Origin: Allium sativum
Lineage: Eukaryota; Streptophyta; Magnoliopsida; Asparagales; Amaryllidaceae
Direction: 5' to 3'
Assembly: GCA_030737875.1 (NCBI GenBank)
Contig: CM060926.1
Coordinates: 314,686,922-314,750,921 of the forward strand
Length of the DNA: 64,000 bases
Under the pieces are notes generated by a model. It was not told the origin of the DNA. It saw only the letters and a list, made by a program, of their open reading frames with translations, and searched no databases. The position numbers were made by a program, and so were the translations under genes. This document shows positions 22,330 to 33,018 of this stretch, in pieces (the first letter of the stretch is position 1; each line of letters opens with the position of its first letter).

Positions 22330-24990
22330 TGACTCAACTATCTAAGGGCAATAGTCCCATTTTTTTAGAATTATTAAGGACTTTCTTTCTAGTCAGTCCT
22401 TTCGTCAAAGAATCTGCCAAATTGTCATCACTTCATGTGTGATGTTCTCTAATAATATTGTGCATACGACTGTCATTTCTTACCGTTGTAATATCGGTAT
22501 AGTTCTTCTGTCAATAGTCGTCAAATTTTTCATCTCTATATGTGTGATGTTCTTTTACAGTATTGTGCTTACGACGTCGTCTTTTACTATTGTAATAACG
22601 GTTCTATACTTTTTGCAATAGCCGCGGTACTATCGCAATCAATTACACCACTGGTGTCGGTTTTTTTCCTTATGGGAATCTCAAGTCGCAGATTTCTTTA
22701 GTACTTTGCTTCTTCACTAGCTGTGACTAGTGCTATTATCTCAGTCACTATAGTATACTGAGTCAAGATATTCTGTTTCTTAGATTTCCCAAAAAAACCA
22801 GTTTTTCCAGCAATGCTAAATATATAGCCACTGGTCGTAATAGAATCATCAGATAAAGTATTTCAGTCTGTATCAGAATATCCTTCAAGTACAACTGAAA
22901 ACTTTTCATAATGTAATCCAAGATTCATAGTTTATTTTAGGTATCTTATGATCCTCTCAATAGCATGTTAATGCTCTATACTAGATCTACTGGTAAACTT
23001 GCACAATAATCCCATGACATAGGCAATGTCAAGTTTAGTACAATCAGTGGCATCCCGAAGGCTGCCAATGATGCTCTCATAATCAGACTGTCTTACACCC
23101 TCACCAGTGTTCTTAAATAACTTTACACTAGGATCACATGGTGTACATGCAAGTTTACAGTCAAGATAATTGTATTTCTTTAGAGTCTTCTTAGTTTAAT
23201 GGGATTGATCCAAAGAAAATCCCCTTTTTGACCTAGTAATCTTAATATCAAGGATTACACTCGCTTCACCTAGATCTTTCATATTAAAATTGGCACTTAA
23301 TATGGATTTGACTGAATTTATAGCATGAATGTTTGACCCAAAGATGAGTAGGTCATCTACATAAAGGCATATAATAGAAACAAATGTCATTCTCAGATTT
23401 GTAATAAATGCATTTGTCACTTTCATTAACTTTAAAACCATATGAAGTGATTAAGTTATCAAAATTTTCATGTCATTGTTTAGATGTTTGTTTTAAACCA
23501 TATAATGATTTATCTAATTTGCATACTTTATGTTCTTGACCATATACTACAAATCCTTCAGGCTGGTCCATATAAATTTCTTCTTCTAATTCACCGTTCA
23601 AAAATGTGATTTTTACATCCATTTGGTGTATTAGTAAATTATGAATAGAAGCAAGTGAGATTAATACCCAAATGAATGTAATTCTAGTTACTGGTGAAAA
23701 AGTGTCAAAGAAATCTATATTTTCTTTTTGCTTAAAACCTTTAGCTACTAGTCGTGTTTTATATTTATCAATAGTGCCATCAGGTTTTAATTTTTAAGTA
23801 CCCATTTACAACCTATAGATTTACAACGGGGGTAAATCTACCAAATGCCAAGTCTTATTGGAGTCCAGAGAATTCATCTCATCATTTATAGCCTCTTGCC
23901 AAAAAAATGGGCATCTAAAGAAGATAAGGCCTCATGGAGGTTTAAGGGATCCTCCTCTATAGTAAAAAACACAAAAATCCGAACCAAAGTCTTTTATGGT
24001 TCTTGTTCTTTTACTTCTTCTAGGTTCAGCTTCAGAATTTTCATTAAATTCTGTTCTAATAGGCATACTGGAAGTGCCCCCACTATTCCTTAATTAAAAA
24101 AAAAATTGTTTCGTAACAATCGGCATCATTTGTTTCAATTATATTATGTGTATTTAGGTCATAAAAAACCTGTATGATTTGCTATTAATAGCATAGCCTA
24201 TACATACACATTCATATGCTTTACTAGCCAATTTTATTATTTTAGGGTTTGGAGTGCAAACATATGTTAAACAAACTCAAGTTCTAAAGTATGACACATT
24301 GGATTTATAATTCTTTTAAAATTTCATGAGGTGAAATTTTATTCTTAGATTAAAGGATTCTAAATAGAACATAGCATGCAGTCAATAAAATATCACCCAA
24401 CCAATGTTTTGCTGCACCAAAATTTAATAAAATGGCAATTTCTAATTCGGTAAAAGTCCTATATATATATTTTTTAGCTTTACAGTTCATTTCAAGTGAA
24501 TATGGTGTAGTTCTCTCATGTACTATACCATATAATTTATAAAAGATCAGAATAAACTAAATTTATATTCTGTTCCTCTATCATTATGAATTCTCTTAAT
24601 TTTCTTATTCCTCAATTTCAGTTTTGAATCTAAGCATGTCAAATGCAACACATATTTCAGAGTCACTGTTTGTCCAATTGTAAGATTTATTTTTACATAA
24701 CCAATCTCTACAGTTTTAGTGGTGTGAGGATCTCCCAACAGCACTTTCTGATCATCAGCAGCCGTGTATATTGTGAATATATCACAATCATAGCAGACAT
24801 GGCGAGAAACGCCAGTGTCTACCCACCAACCCTCTGTCCACCAAGAAGGTGAATCAATCATAGCCGTAAGAGGCTCCTCAGTCAGGTTAGCCTGCAGTGC
24901 AAGACTTAGCCTGTTTCGACACTGTTGTGCCATATGATCTGGTTTTCCACAGTTGTAATATAGAAGCAACTGTTCAGAATCATTCTTTTT
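22330..24990 (-). pseudogene. Broken copia gag-pol remnant (zinc knuckle to RNase H)
   Basis: Read on the minus strand: zinc knuckle Cys-x2-Cys-x4-His-x4-Cys (YNCGKPDHMAQQC) near 24930-24965; protease site W-V-D-T-G with serine following near 24813; integrase piece (IHNDRGTEYKF) near 24550-24600 and a downstream piece near 24480-24540; reverse transcriptase active site YVDDLLIF near 23330-23360; RNase H tail ending with a LADSLTKGL-type motif near 22395. The integrase zinc-binding region and first catalytic Asp are missing between protease and the second catalytic Asp, so the integrase has a deletion. Many stops and frameshifts follow. Confidence 0.8.
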
Positions 24991-25243
24991 GGTTGGTTGT
25001 TGCTGTCCTTTATGGTTTCCTTATGGATTCCCATTCTATTTTCAACTGACTGGCTGTGGAGGCTTACTATTGCTTGATATGTTAATATGTTTGAAAATTT
25101 TATATTTTTCTAAATATACAAAAACTTATAGACTAAGATAAGTTATTCACATGTATGCAACAAAGGTGTTCTATATTCTATCTTTTCACTTGTATGCATA
25201 TAAACTATGTCAATTTATTTGATGCAAAAAACCTATTCATCCA

Positions 25244-25470
25244 ATTAATGTCAATTCTTAATGACATTATCAAATAACATACACATTCTATTAATGTCAA
25301 ATTTTTAGTGACATTTCCCAATAATATGTGTTCTATTAATGTCAATTTTAATGACATTTTCAAATAATCATATACATTTCACTAATGCCAAAATTTTAAT
25401 AACATTTTCCAAATAAGTATGCACTTAATTAATGTCAATTTATAATAAAGACATTTTCAGAATTTGCATT
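25244..25470. repeat. ATGTCA...TGACAT hairpin repeats
   Basis: About five repeats, each roughly 50-65 bases, of TTAATGTCAATTTTTAATGACATTTTC in broken form: an AATGTCA arm, a short AT loop and a TGACATT arm. Each unit can form a hairpin. They lie in the non-coding stretch between the zinc knuckle and the 5' end of the degenerate copia element. Confidence 0.7.
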
Positions 25471-25749
25471 CAAATAGTGCCTACTCTAATGACACTTTCA
25501 GAAGAAAAAAAAACAGAACTCATTGAATCATATGATTTAGCCCGAATTATCATCCAATACTTCAAATTCCTAAATAACCCCCAAATTTCTGGGCAATAAA
25601 AACACATTTGAGAATGCATCTCTGATAAAAGAACACTGTAAACTGTAATCAAGATTACTGTCACAATATATGATCAAAAATAACATGAATGATATTTGGT
25701 GGATTATTTGCTCTAAAATTATCATAAATAGATATACAAATTAGGGTAC

Positions 25750-25975
25750 TTACTTCCTATGTGCAGTTTGAAATTCTCGCCCGTGAGCATGCCTTTTAGC
25801 TCGTCGACGTCCAATAAAACAGCTCTGATGTAAGAGGGCTTCCGGTTTGCCAGGGTCGAACACATGGCTGGCGATGGGCCCCAAGTCTTCGTCGTTGCTG
25901 ATCAGTGTGATCAACCCTGGATCCATCCCGGTCTCGCCATTTTCAGCCGCGGATCTGCTGTTGGTCTTGGTGAGT
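25750..25975 (-). pseudogene. SEC15: Captured fragment of exocyst subunit SEC15
   Basis: SEC15 is a subunit of the exocyst, the complex tethering secretory vesicles at the plasma membrane. On the minus strand one frame reads AENGETG, then SNDEDLGPIASHVFDPGKP and EALLHQ. The next frame reads AVLLDVDELKGMLTGENF. Together they follow the N-terminal part of plant SEC15 proteins (enGeT...LGPivrHaFe.GrPEalLHQ ... gvLvDadELKgmL). The segment between LHQ and VLLD is missing, about 30 codons by memory of the family, and the frame changes there. The fragment lies just inside the 5' LTR (26010) where copia gag should begin, so it looks like host sequence picked up by the retrotransposon. It cannot make functional SEC15. 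Confidence 0.7.
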
Positions 25976-26009
25976 CGAAGCCATTGTTTTATGAGATTCG
26001 TCTTCAAAT

Positions 26010-26721
26010 TGTTGGAAAACAATGGCTAAGTCGTGTACTAGGTCGCTTTCTTGAAGACGATTTGGCGATCTGGTCGGTGGTGCAAAACCAGTTCGTACTT
26101 TCGCCGCCGCCTCTAGGATAAAACAACTTCTGAAATATAATAACTGATTTGTTTTGCACAACAAATCAGTTCAGATTTGCACTTTCGAGATAAAAAATAT
26201 TGCTCGTAATTTCTGTAAGAAGATTTTAATGGCGGAGGCTAGAAAATGGTATTTTTTTATTCTATATTTTTCGTCTAAAGCTGAAGGTAATATATAGATG
26301 GGGATTAGGGCTGAACAAAATACTGTGCAGTGGATAAATCTGCTAAAATACCGGGTCAATAGTTTACCGCTTCAAAATAAAAATCGGCTCAGAAATATTT
26401 TCGTATTTAAAAACATAGTTCGAAAAATACAATGTTTTCTGACCCAAAAATATAAGTGTTTACACCACAAAGCCAAGCCCAAACGAACCGGGCCGGTCCG
26501 GGTCGAGTTGGTCGGTCGCGCGTGTGTGGTGATCATGATGCATGTCCTCTCTCCTCACAACAAAGCATGTATTGGGAGCCCAAGGCCCCAACATGATTTC
26601 TTAGAAACAAGTATAAATACTTGCCTCTTCCATATAATTCCATGACATGGGACTATTCACATAAAGGAGCCATTCATACACTTATCTCAATATTTCAATA
26701 ATTCACCCAATATTTTCAACA
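26010..26721 (-). repeat. 5' LTR of the degenerate copia element
   Basis: 712 bp partner of 21092-21808. On the minus strand a TATTTATA sequence lies near 26610 as a possible promoter element. Directly inside the LTR there is no TGGTATCAGAGC site; the first bases read ATTTGAAGACGAATC. Confidence 0.9.
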
Positions 26722-27778
26722 ATAGGTATGTGACCAGTATGCTTGTTTATGCCATTTAATGTTGTAGCAATCAAAATACAATATCATTAGTAAACTGTTT
26801 TGTCTATAGGTAGAAATAACGTCATCGTTTGGTTATGTAAGTATTATATATTAGTCATAATGGGTGTTATAATTATTTAATGACATAAATTAGTATGTTA
26901 TTTTGGATCACTAGACTAGTTGGTAAATCCTATAGAGTGTGAATCCAGAGATTTTGAGTTTGAATATGTCCAACATCAAGATGTTGTCGGGAAAAACCTG
27001 GTGGATGCTTGCGGGGAAAAACACGGATTTGTCTAAACTCATGTTATAAAAGCATAAACACTAAGGACCCTTATTGAGTGGTAGATAAATTCATTCAACA
27101 AAATTTGAGAGCCAAATATTATACCTGAAGAGTGAAAGATAAGATCAGACTTTGTTTATTTAAGGGGCCTTTTGATGGGCTTTCAATGGTTTTCGGTATT
27201 TCAAATCTGCTATATGGAAATATGTAGGTGTGAATCAGTTTTGAGGCAGTTTGGCTTTGAAAAGTATGTAGCAATGCTACCTACCTGAGTATAATTTAAA
27301 ACTAATATGTATATTATATAATAATAATTTGGCCCCCTCAGTATTGTTTAGATAGTTATTGAAAATTAGTAAAATATGACAGCGGTAAAATTTAGCAGAA
27401 AGGTTGTGACATTAACAAGATTTCTTTAAATACATTTTCAATCAAATTATTTTTGGTTTTGCAGTCACCATTGCAAGTACTTATTGTATTCTCATCTTGC
27501 ATTCCTGTTAAATTATACTTTTTTATTATACAACAGTAATGTTAATTCTGCCTTGATCTCCTGGCCTATACCCCAATCGCAAATATTTGTGCACTCAATA
27601 AATCCAACTGTAGTAGATTTTCTGTCTATATTGCATGTATGAATGGTTAAACTTCGTGGATTGCACAAGCTTTAGCATGGGTTGTACAAACAAAAAATCT
27701 TTACTATACTTATCTCTTGCTGTTACACATTAACAAGTAATTTTATATACTGTATATAACATAACTACTATATCACGA
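26722..27778. other. CACTA-like element body; possible SINE-like segment
   Basis: Mostly AT-rich and unassigned, possibly intron of the DEG9-like fragment. At about 26905-27020 a segment resembles a tRNA-derived SINE head: an A-box-like TAGACTAGTTGG, a B-box-like GAGTTTGAATATG about 40 bases on, and then a GGGAAAAACCTGGTGGATGC stretch. No flanking duplication or poly(A/T) end was established, so this is weak. Confidence 0.25.
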
Positions 27779-27968
27779 TTTCCTATACTTGGAGTTGAGT
27801 GGCAAAAGATGGAAAACCCGGATCTCCGTAAAGCAATGGAAATGGAAGCTGAGCAGAACGGTGTTCGTATTAGGAGAATAGAGCCTACTGCACTGGAATT
27901 TCAATTTCTTAAGCCATCTGATATCATTTTAAGCTTTGGTGGAGTTGATATTGCCAATCATGGAAGTG
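27779..27968 (+). pseudogene. DEG9: Exon fragment of a DEG9-like protease (PDZ region)
   Basis: DEG9 is a plant HtrA/DegP-type serine protease with PDZ domains. In frame from 27779 the sequence reads [20 protein letters not shown], then [11 protein letters not shown] and [17 protein letters not shown]. This follows the first PDZ region of plant DEG9 proteins closely. The exon ends at a splice donor (AGTG|GTAATTT) at 27968/27969, where the family continues with another exon; none is found downstream. The protease domain is absent. The exon is free of stops, but acidic changes such as IANHGS for the usual IANDGT suggest decay. It lies in the CACTA-like element, on the same strand as the citrate synthase fragment. 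Confidence 0.75.
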
Positions 27969-28130
27969 GTAATTTGCTATACAATAAATTCATCTTTAAC
28001 CAGCTTTTCAATTTCAGATATTGTAACATGTAAACAAGTGTGCTTTCAGATATCAAATCAAAATGCCAGATCTTAGATGACACAGGGTCATAATTTGAGC
28101 CTAGAGTTTTCTGTTTGAGCTTGCTGTGAT

Positions 28131-28154
28131 CTTGCTGTTTGAAAAAACAGCAAG
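28131..28154. repeat. Perfect 10-bp stem hairpin, inverted copy at 35030-35053
   Basis: CTTGCTGTTT (28131-28140) pairs with AAACAGCAAG (28145-28154) around a GAAA loop. An upstream GAGCTTGCTGT (28118-28128) can compete for the same 3' arm. The sequence 28135-28156 recurs inverted near 35031-35052, on the other side of the citrate synthase fragment. Confidence 0.7.
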
Positions 28155-28168
28155 CTCTGGCTACAATC

Positions 28169-28512
28169 TGTTAAATGTATTGGCTACCGAATAGTCTTAC
28201 AGCAAAACACGGTAGGAGCCACGAATAGTCTTACAGTGATATAAGGCAAAGCAAAGAAGGAACACAGCAGGAAAAAACTCAATTTTTTTTTAATTATTAC
28301 TTTCACTTTCGTTCTGACTTTCTAAACAAAAAGCTACCTATATATAGATTCAAGAATGCTAAAAAGTAGGATCATAAATTTGAATTATTACTTATTACGC
28401 TAGAATAGCTGCTCCTAAAAACTTGGTCTTCTCACGCCAGAATAGGACTTATTCTCTCTATTATCTCTGCTCCTAAAAACTTGGTCAAAGTGCTGAGCTT
28501 AATTTGTCAACA
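28169..28512 (-). repeat. 3' LTR of the young copia element
   Basis: 344 bp, TGTTAAATG...TTTGTCAACA as written on the plus strand. The pol stop codon lies inside it at 28485-28487. Confidence 0.97.
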
Positions 28513-31500
28513 AATCCCTCCTTTAAGCTCAAGCATTTACCATCCTTTATTCCAAGCATCTTCATGCAATTTTCAAACAACAGCTTTGGCAACGGCTTAG
28601 TGAAGATATCTGCTACCTGATCACGACTCATTACATGATTCAGCTGAACATCTTTTTCTTTGACATGCTCTCGGATGAAGTGAAAACGAACATCTATGTG
28701 CTTGCTCCTTTCATGATGAACATGATTCTTTGCTAACTCGATCGCAGACTTGTTATCGACCCGTATCTCAGTGGACTCATGTTGTGGGAGCTGTAACTTG
28801 GATAGCAGTTTTCTTAGCCATATTGCATGGCACACACAGGAAGAGGCTGCAATATACTCTGCTTCGCAGGTTGACAATGCCACTATCGACTGCTTCTTTG
28901 AGAGCCATGTAAAAGCTGTGTCGCCCATGTAAAACACATATCCGAATGTACTTTTCCGATCATCAATATCACCACACCAATCACTATCTGAATAACCGAT
29001 CAGTCTGTACCCATTTGTTTTCGAGTAAAATAACCCGAGTGACTTTGTTCCTTGAATGTATCGAAGAATTCTCTTGATAGCTTTCCAATGCGAGTAGCAC
29101 GGATCTTCCATAAATCGACTTACAATGCCAACGCTGTATGCTATGTCTGGTCTTGTACTCACGAGATATCGCAGACTTCCGACTAGACTTCGATATATGC
29201 TTGCATCGACTTTTTCTCCTCCCTCAAATTTTGAAAGCTTTGCACCAGGTTCCATTTGCGTTGCAACTGGGTTGCAATTCTCCATTTTAAATCTCCTCAA
29301 AATATCATTAGCATAAGCTTCCTGCGACACAAAAATTCCTGATTTTCCTTGTTTGATTTCAAGACCAAGGAAATACTTCATTAGCCCCAAGTCCGTCATC
29401 TCAAACTCACGAGTCATGGCGCTTTTAAAATCTTTGATCATCTCCTCATTATTTCCCATGAAGATGAGATCATCAACATAGAGAGCAACAAACAAAAATT
29501 TATTTTTATTTTTTTTCTTTTTCACATACAACGCATACTCATAAGGGCATTGCATAAATCCATTCTCCTTGAAGTAAGTGTCAATTCGAGTATTCCATGC
29601 TCGCGGTGCTTGCTTCAGTCCATATAGCGCTTTCCTCAACTTCAAAACTTTTCTCTCTTCGCCGGCTTTCATGTACCCGGGTGGTTGCTCTACGTATACT
29701 TCTTCTTCGAGCATACCGTTCAAAAATGCAGATTTCACGTCCATCTGATAGATCGACCATTGGAACTGTGCTGCTAGAGATATAAGAAGTCGAATTGTTT
29801 CCATCCTTGCTACTGGAGCAAAAACCTCGTCATAATCGATCCCCGCCTTTTGTCTATAGCCTTTAGCAACAAGTCGCGCCTTGTATCTTTCTATCTCACC
29901 TTGGGCATTCATCTTCTTCTTGTATATCCATTTTACTCCGATCGGTTTATGTCCTTCCGGTAACTCGACCAAGTCCCAAGTTTCATTTTTCTGAATGGAT
30001 TTGATTTCCTCATCCATTGCTGCCTGCCATTTCTTGTTCCGCACTGCCTCTTCAAATGTAATATTTTCTGCATCTGCCAAAAGGCATACTAAGTGAACCT
30101 CTGGTGCTGATTCGTACAAATCTTGCAAAGTCCGTATTCTCGGTTGTCTTTGCTGATCCTCGTCATCGGATGTACATGGGCTGGCAGGTGTAAATGTCGG
30201 TACAGGAACCAATGCTTCGGCTTTTTCTTCCTTGTGCATTATTTCCTTTTGATTATTCCAATCCCACGCACTTTCTTCATTAACATGAACATCTCGGCTT
30301 ACGACTACTTTATTCTCGATCGGATCAAACAACTTAAAAGCTTTTGTCTTTGTGTCATATCCGATAAACACAAACTTCTTGCTTTTATCATCTAGCTTAG
30401 TTCTCTTCTGATCTGGTACATGTGCATAAGCCACACTGCCAAATATCTTTAGATGTGACACAGTTGGCTTCTGTCCACTCCAAGCTTCCTGTGGTGTTTG
30501 ATTCGCTAATTTTTCATGTGGACAACGATTTTGTACATACACAGCACACTGTACTGCTTCAGCCCAAAACTCCTTCGGCATACCTTTAGTTTTCAACATT
30601 GACCGCACCATATCAAGAATAGTCCGATTCTTCCTCTCGGCCACACCGTTTTGTTGTGGTGAGTAGGCTGCAGTCAAGAACCGCTTTATGCCTTGCTCTT
30701 CGCAGAACCTTATGAACAACGTTGACATGTACTCTCCTCCTCTGTCCGATCGTAAAGCCTTTATATGACAGCCGGTTTCCTTCTCTACTGACAACTTGAA
30801 CTTCTTAAATGCCTCCAAAGCCTCTGACTTTTCTTTCAGAAAATAAACCCATGTCTTTCTCGTGTAGTCATCTATGAACGTGATAAAATATCTCTTCTCG
30901 CTAAATGATTTAGGTGTGATCGGACCACATATGTCGGTATGTATTGTCTCAAGAGGTTTCCGTGCTTGATATCCCGCCTTCCTTTGGAAAGTACTCCTTG
31001 CATGCTTGCCAAACACGCATCCTTCACAAAATTTTCCAGCATAATCCATGGTAGGTAGCCCATGAACCATGTCCTTCTTGACTAATTCTCTTAGTCCGCC
31101 AAAGTGTAAGTGCCCAAACCGCAAATGCCATAGCAAAGATTTGTCCTTTAGGTCAACTTGTAGGCATTTTTCTCGTATGCTTCTCAAGTTGAGTTTGAAC
31201 ATACGATTATTGGCCATTTCCACACGCGCGATCAATCGACCTTTCTTGTTCTTCAAATACATAAACCTGTCTTTCATGATAACTAGATATCCCTTTTCAA
31301 GTAGTTGCCCCATGCTGATAATATTATTCTTCATGTCTGGAACATAATATACATCATCGATCAATACTGCTCGGCCGTCTTCTTGGAAAAAACGAATTTT
31401 TCCTCGACCCTTTACTTGGACCTTTGAAGCGTCTCCGAACGATACTTCTCCGCACTCTATGTCTTGCATCTCCATAAATAGATGTTTGTGTCCACTCATG

Positions 31501-31853
31501 TGATTGCTCGCTCCGGTGTCTAGATACCAGACTGTGTCGCTGAATTGGTCGGTATCTCTATAGGCCATCATCAGAACACCTTCTTCTATTGTCTCCTCTT
31601 TCTCGACTAGATTAACATCTTCTTCAAACTTCTTATCTGACCAGCACTCTCTAGCATAATGTCCATACTTTCCACAATTATAGCACTGAATGTTTGATCG
31701 ATCCGACCAGCCACCATTTCCACGTCCGCGTCCTCGATTATGCCAACTTTGTTCGCTCGACTGTCCCCTTTCCTCGGAATTGTTGTCTCTACGTCCACGA
31801 CCTCTCCCGCGACCAAAACTAAATCCTCCACGGCCGCGTCCTCTTCCTTGGTT
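28485..31853 (-). CDS. pol: Copia pol polyprotein (knuckle, protease, integrase, RT, RNase H)
   Basis: Encodes the enzymes of the copia element. The frame continues from gag after the TAG at 31854-31856; the first Met inside is at 31571, giving 1028 residues. The 94 codons before it include a Gly-Arg-rich stretch and a zinc knuckle ([14 protein letters not shown]). Counting from Met-31571: protease D18-T-G; integrase HHCC at H149, H154, C182, C185; integrase catalytic D213, D276 and E312, with 35 residues between the last two; reverse transcriptase YVDD near residue 697; RNase H with Asp near 865 and Glu near 903. All key residues are present and no frameshift was seen. The last residues (VDKLSSAL) are read from the 3' LTR. 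Expression presumably needs TAG readthrough, an alternative start, or is lost. Confidence 0.92.
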   Translation of the reverse strand, partial: NQGRGRGRGGFSFGRGRGRGRRDNNSEERGQSSEQSWHNRGRGRGNGGWSDRSNIQCYNCGKYGHYARECWSDKKFEEDVNLVEKEETIEEGVLMMAYRDTDQFSDTVWYLDTGASNHMSGHKHLFMEMQDIECGEVSFGDASKVQVKGRGKIRFFQEDGRAVLIDDVYYVPDMKNNIISMGQLLEKGYLVIMKDRFMYLKNKKGRLIARVEMANNRMFKLNLRSIREKCLQVDLKDKSLLWHLRFGHLHFGGLRELVKKDMVHGLPTMDYAGKFCEGCVFGKHARSTFQRKAGYQARKPLETIHTDICGPITPKSFSEKRYFITFIDDYTRKTWVYFLKEKSEALEAFKKFKLSVEKETGCHIKALRSDRGGEYMSTLFIRFCEEQGIKRFLTAAYSPQQNGVAERKNRTILDMVRSMLKTKGMPKEFWAEAVQCAVYVQNRCPHEKLANQTPQEAWSGQKPTVSHLKIFGSVAYAHVPDQKRTKLDDKSKKFVFIGYDTKTKAFKLFDPIENKVVVSRDVHVNEESAWDWNNQKEIMHKEEKAEALVPVPTFTPASPCTSDDEDQQRQPRIRTLQDLYESAPEVHLVCLLADAENITFEEAVRNKKWQAAMDEEIKSIQKNETWDLVELPEGHKPIGVKWIYKKKMNAQGEIERYKARLVAKGYRQKAGIDYDEVFAPVARMETIRLLISLAAQFQWSIYQMDVKSAFLNGMLEEEVYVEQPPGYMKAGEERKVLKLRKALYGLKQAPRAWNTRIDTYFKENGFMQCPYEYALYVKKKKNKNKFLFVALYVDDLIFMGNNEEMIKDFKSAMTREFEMTDLGLMKYFLGLEIKQGKSGIFVSQEAYANDILRRFKMENCNPVATQMEPGAKLSKFEGGEKVDASIYRSLVGSLRYLVSTRPDIAYSVGIVSRFMEDPCYSHWKAIKRILRYIQGTKSLGLFYSKTNGYRLIGYSDSDWCGDIDDRKSTFGYVFYMGDTAFTWLSKKQSIVALSTCEAEYIAASSCVCHAIWLRKLLSKLQLPQHESTEIRVDNKSAIELAKNHVHHERSKHIDVRFHFIREHVKEKDVQLNHVMSRDQVADIFTKPLPKLLFENCMKMLGIKDGKCLSLKEGFVDKLSSAL
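28515..28524 (-). other. Polypurine tract of the young copia element
   Basis: Minus strand AAAGGAGGGA, directly before the 3' LTR. It primes plus-strand DNA synthesis and also encodes part of the pol C-terminus (K-E-G). Confidence 0.85.
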
Positions 31854-32549
31854 CTACTGTGCAAGTAATGACTCCTCATCTTTGATTTTCACCTTGGCCT
31901 GTAAAGCTTCCTCAAGCGACTCATGCTTCTTCTTTTTGCGTTGCTCATGTGCCTCGAGAGAGCCTGCGAGTTCATCGATGGTTAACTCTCCTAAAATTTT
32001 CGACTCCTCAATAGCGCAGACGACGTTCTCAAAATTCTCGGTTAATGACCGCAAGATCTTTTCAACAACTCGCGCATCGGTCATAGTCTCTCCATTACGT
32101 TTGAGTTGATTCACCACCATTTGAACTCGGGTGATGTAATCGGCTACAGCTTCAGACTCCTTCATCTTCATGGTTTCCAATTCTCCTCGTAGAGTTTGAA
32201 GTCTAATTTGTTTAACACGATCGGCACCCTTGTAGGCTTTTTGCAAAGTCTCCCATGCTTCCTTTGACGTCTTTGCGCCGGCAATTTTTTCAAAACCCGA
32301 CTCATCCACTGCTTGATACATGATATAAAGAGCCGTTTTATCTTTCATACGTGACTCTTTCAATGCGGTTAACTGGGCTGCCGTGTAGTTAACGGTATTC
32401 TCCGACTCCGTGTAGCCATTCTCCACTACCTCCCATGCATCCTGTGCACCGAGCAATGCTCGCATTTGTATATTCCAGTTGTCATAGTTCGTCTTTGTAA
32501 GCCGAGGCAGCGGCATATTCCCCAAGGACGTGCTTCCGGAACTTGCCAT
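31854..32549 (-). CDS. gag: Copia gag capsid protein, ending in an in-frame TAG
   Basis: Forms the particle that packages element RNA. The start is the ATG at 32549-32547, just after the primer-binding site (MASSGSTSLGN...), giving 231 codons. The N-terminal motif LTKTNYDNW is typical of copia gag, and a UBN2-type helical gag region follows. A charged Lys/Glu segment precedes the TAG at 31856-31854. The sequence beyond the TAG stays in frame through an RGRGRG stretch and the zinc knuckle into pol, so the TAG splits what is one polyprotein in most copia elements. It may be a simple C-to-T mutation of a Gln codon (codon before is CAG) or a suppressible stop; the following bases, AAC CAA, do not match the well known CAA-TTA readthrough context. 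Confidence 0.9.
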   Translation of the reverse strand: MASSGSTSLGNMPLPRLTKTNYDNWNIQMRALLGAQDAWEVVENGYTESENTVNYTAAQLTALKESRMKDKTALYIMYQAVDESGFEKIAGAKTSKEAWETLQKAYKGADRVKQIRLQTLRGELETMKMKESEAVADYITRVQMVVNQLKRNGETMTDARVVEKILRSLTENFENVVCAIEESKILGELTIDELAGSLEAHEQRKKKKHESLEEALQAKVKIKDEESLLAQ

Positions 32550-32550
32550 C

Positions 32551-32563
32551 GGCTCTGATACCA
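32551..32563 (-). other. Primer-binding site, initiator Met tRNA
   Basis: Minus strand TGGTATCAGAGCC, three bases inside the 5' LTR, complementary to the 3' end of plant initiator Met tRNA. Confidence 0.95.
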
Positions 32564-32566
32564 ATT

Positions 32567-32913
32567 TGTTAAATGTATTGGCTACCGAATAGTCTTACAG
32601 CAAAACACAGTAGGAGTCACGAATAGTCTTACAGTGATATAAGGCAAAGCAAAGAAGGAACACAACAGGAAAAAACTCAAATTTTTTTTTTTAATTATTA
32701 CTTTCACTTTCGTTCTGACTTTCTAAACAAAAAGCTACCTATATATAGATTCAAGAATGCTAAAAAGTAGGATCATAAATTTGAATTATTACTTATTACG
32801 CTAGAATAGCTGCTCCTAAAAACTTGGTCTTCTCACGCCAGAATAGGACTTATTCTCTCTATTATCTCTGCTCCTAAAAACTTGGTCAAAGTGCTGAGCT
32901 TAATTTGTCAACA
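32567..32913 (-). repeat. 5' LTR of the young copia element
   Basis: 347 bp partner of 28169-28512. A TATATATA sequence near 32740-32748 is a plausible TATA box on the minus strand. Confidence 0.97.
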
Positions 32914-33018
32914 CAATCATGCTACAATGTAATTAATGTTTACGTCATACATTCTTTTTGGCTATTTAATTATCTTTTAACCTGAGTATTGCATAAAATT
33001 GTTATCGTCTATTTACAG

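Larger units (their letters stand above)
21092..26721 (-). mobile_element. Degenerate Ty1/copia element with ATAGG duplication
   Basis: Two LTRs (21092-21808 and 26010-26721) with TGTTGGAAA...TTTCCAACA ends are flanked by ATAGG on both sides (21087-21091, 26722-26726). The polypurine tract on the minus strand (AAGTGGGGGA, complement of 21811-21820) marks 21092-21808 as the 3' LTR. Zinc knuckle, protease, integrase pieces, reverse transcriptase and RNase H remnants lie in copia order on the minus strand, all broken. No initiator-Met primer-binding site follows the 5' LTR. Instead a SEC15-like host fragment lies there. Confidence 0.9.
28169..32913 (-). mobile_element. Young, near-complete Ty1/copia element with CAATC duplication
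   Basis: 4745 bp with LTRs at 28169-28512 (3') and 32567-32913 (5'). CAATC flanks both sides (28164-28168 and 32914-32918). The LTRs differ by three transitions and a poly-T length change, so the insertion is recent. It has an initiator-Met primer-binding site, a polypurine tract and a gag-pol frame in one phase interrupted only by a TAG at 31854-31856. It sits in the CACTA-like element next to a citrate synthase fragment and would be expected to be the most recently active element of the window. Confidence 0.97.

Noticed and set aside
26905..27020. A tRNA gene
   Set aside because: A- and B-box-like words are present, but no cloverleaf could be drawn; a SINE-like remnant is the most that can be argued.
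28131..28168. Helitron 3' end (hairpin plus CTRR) explaining the captured gene pieces
   Set aside because: The hairpin is convincing, but no CTRR followed by T lies 10-12 bases after it and no TC-type 5' end was found; the CACTA-type ends explain the region better.
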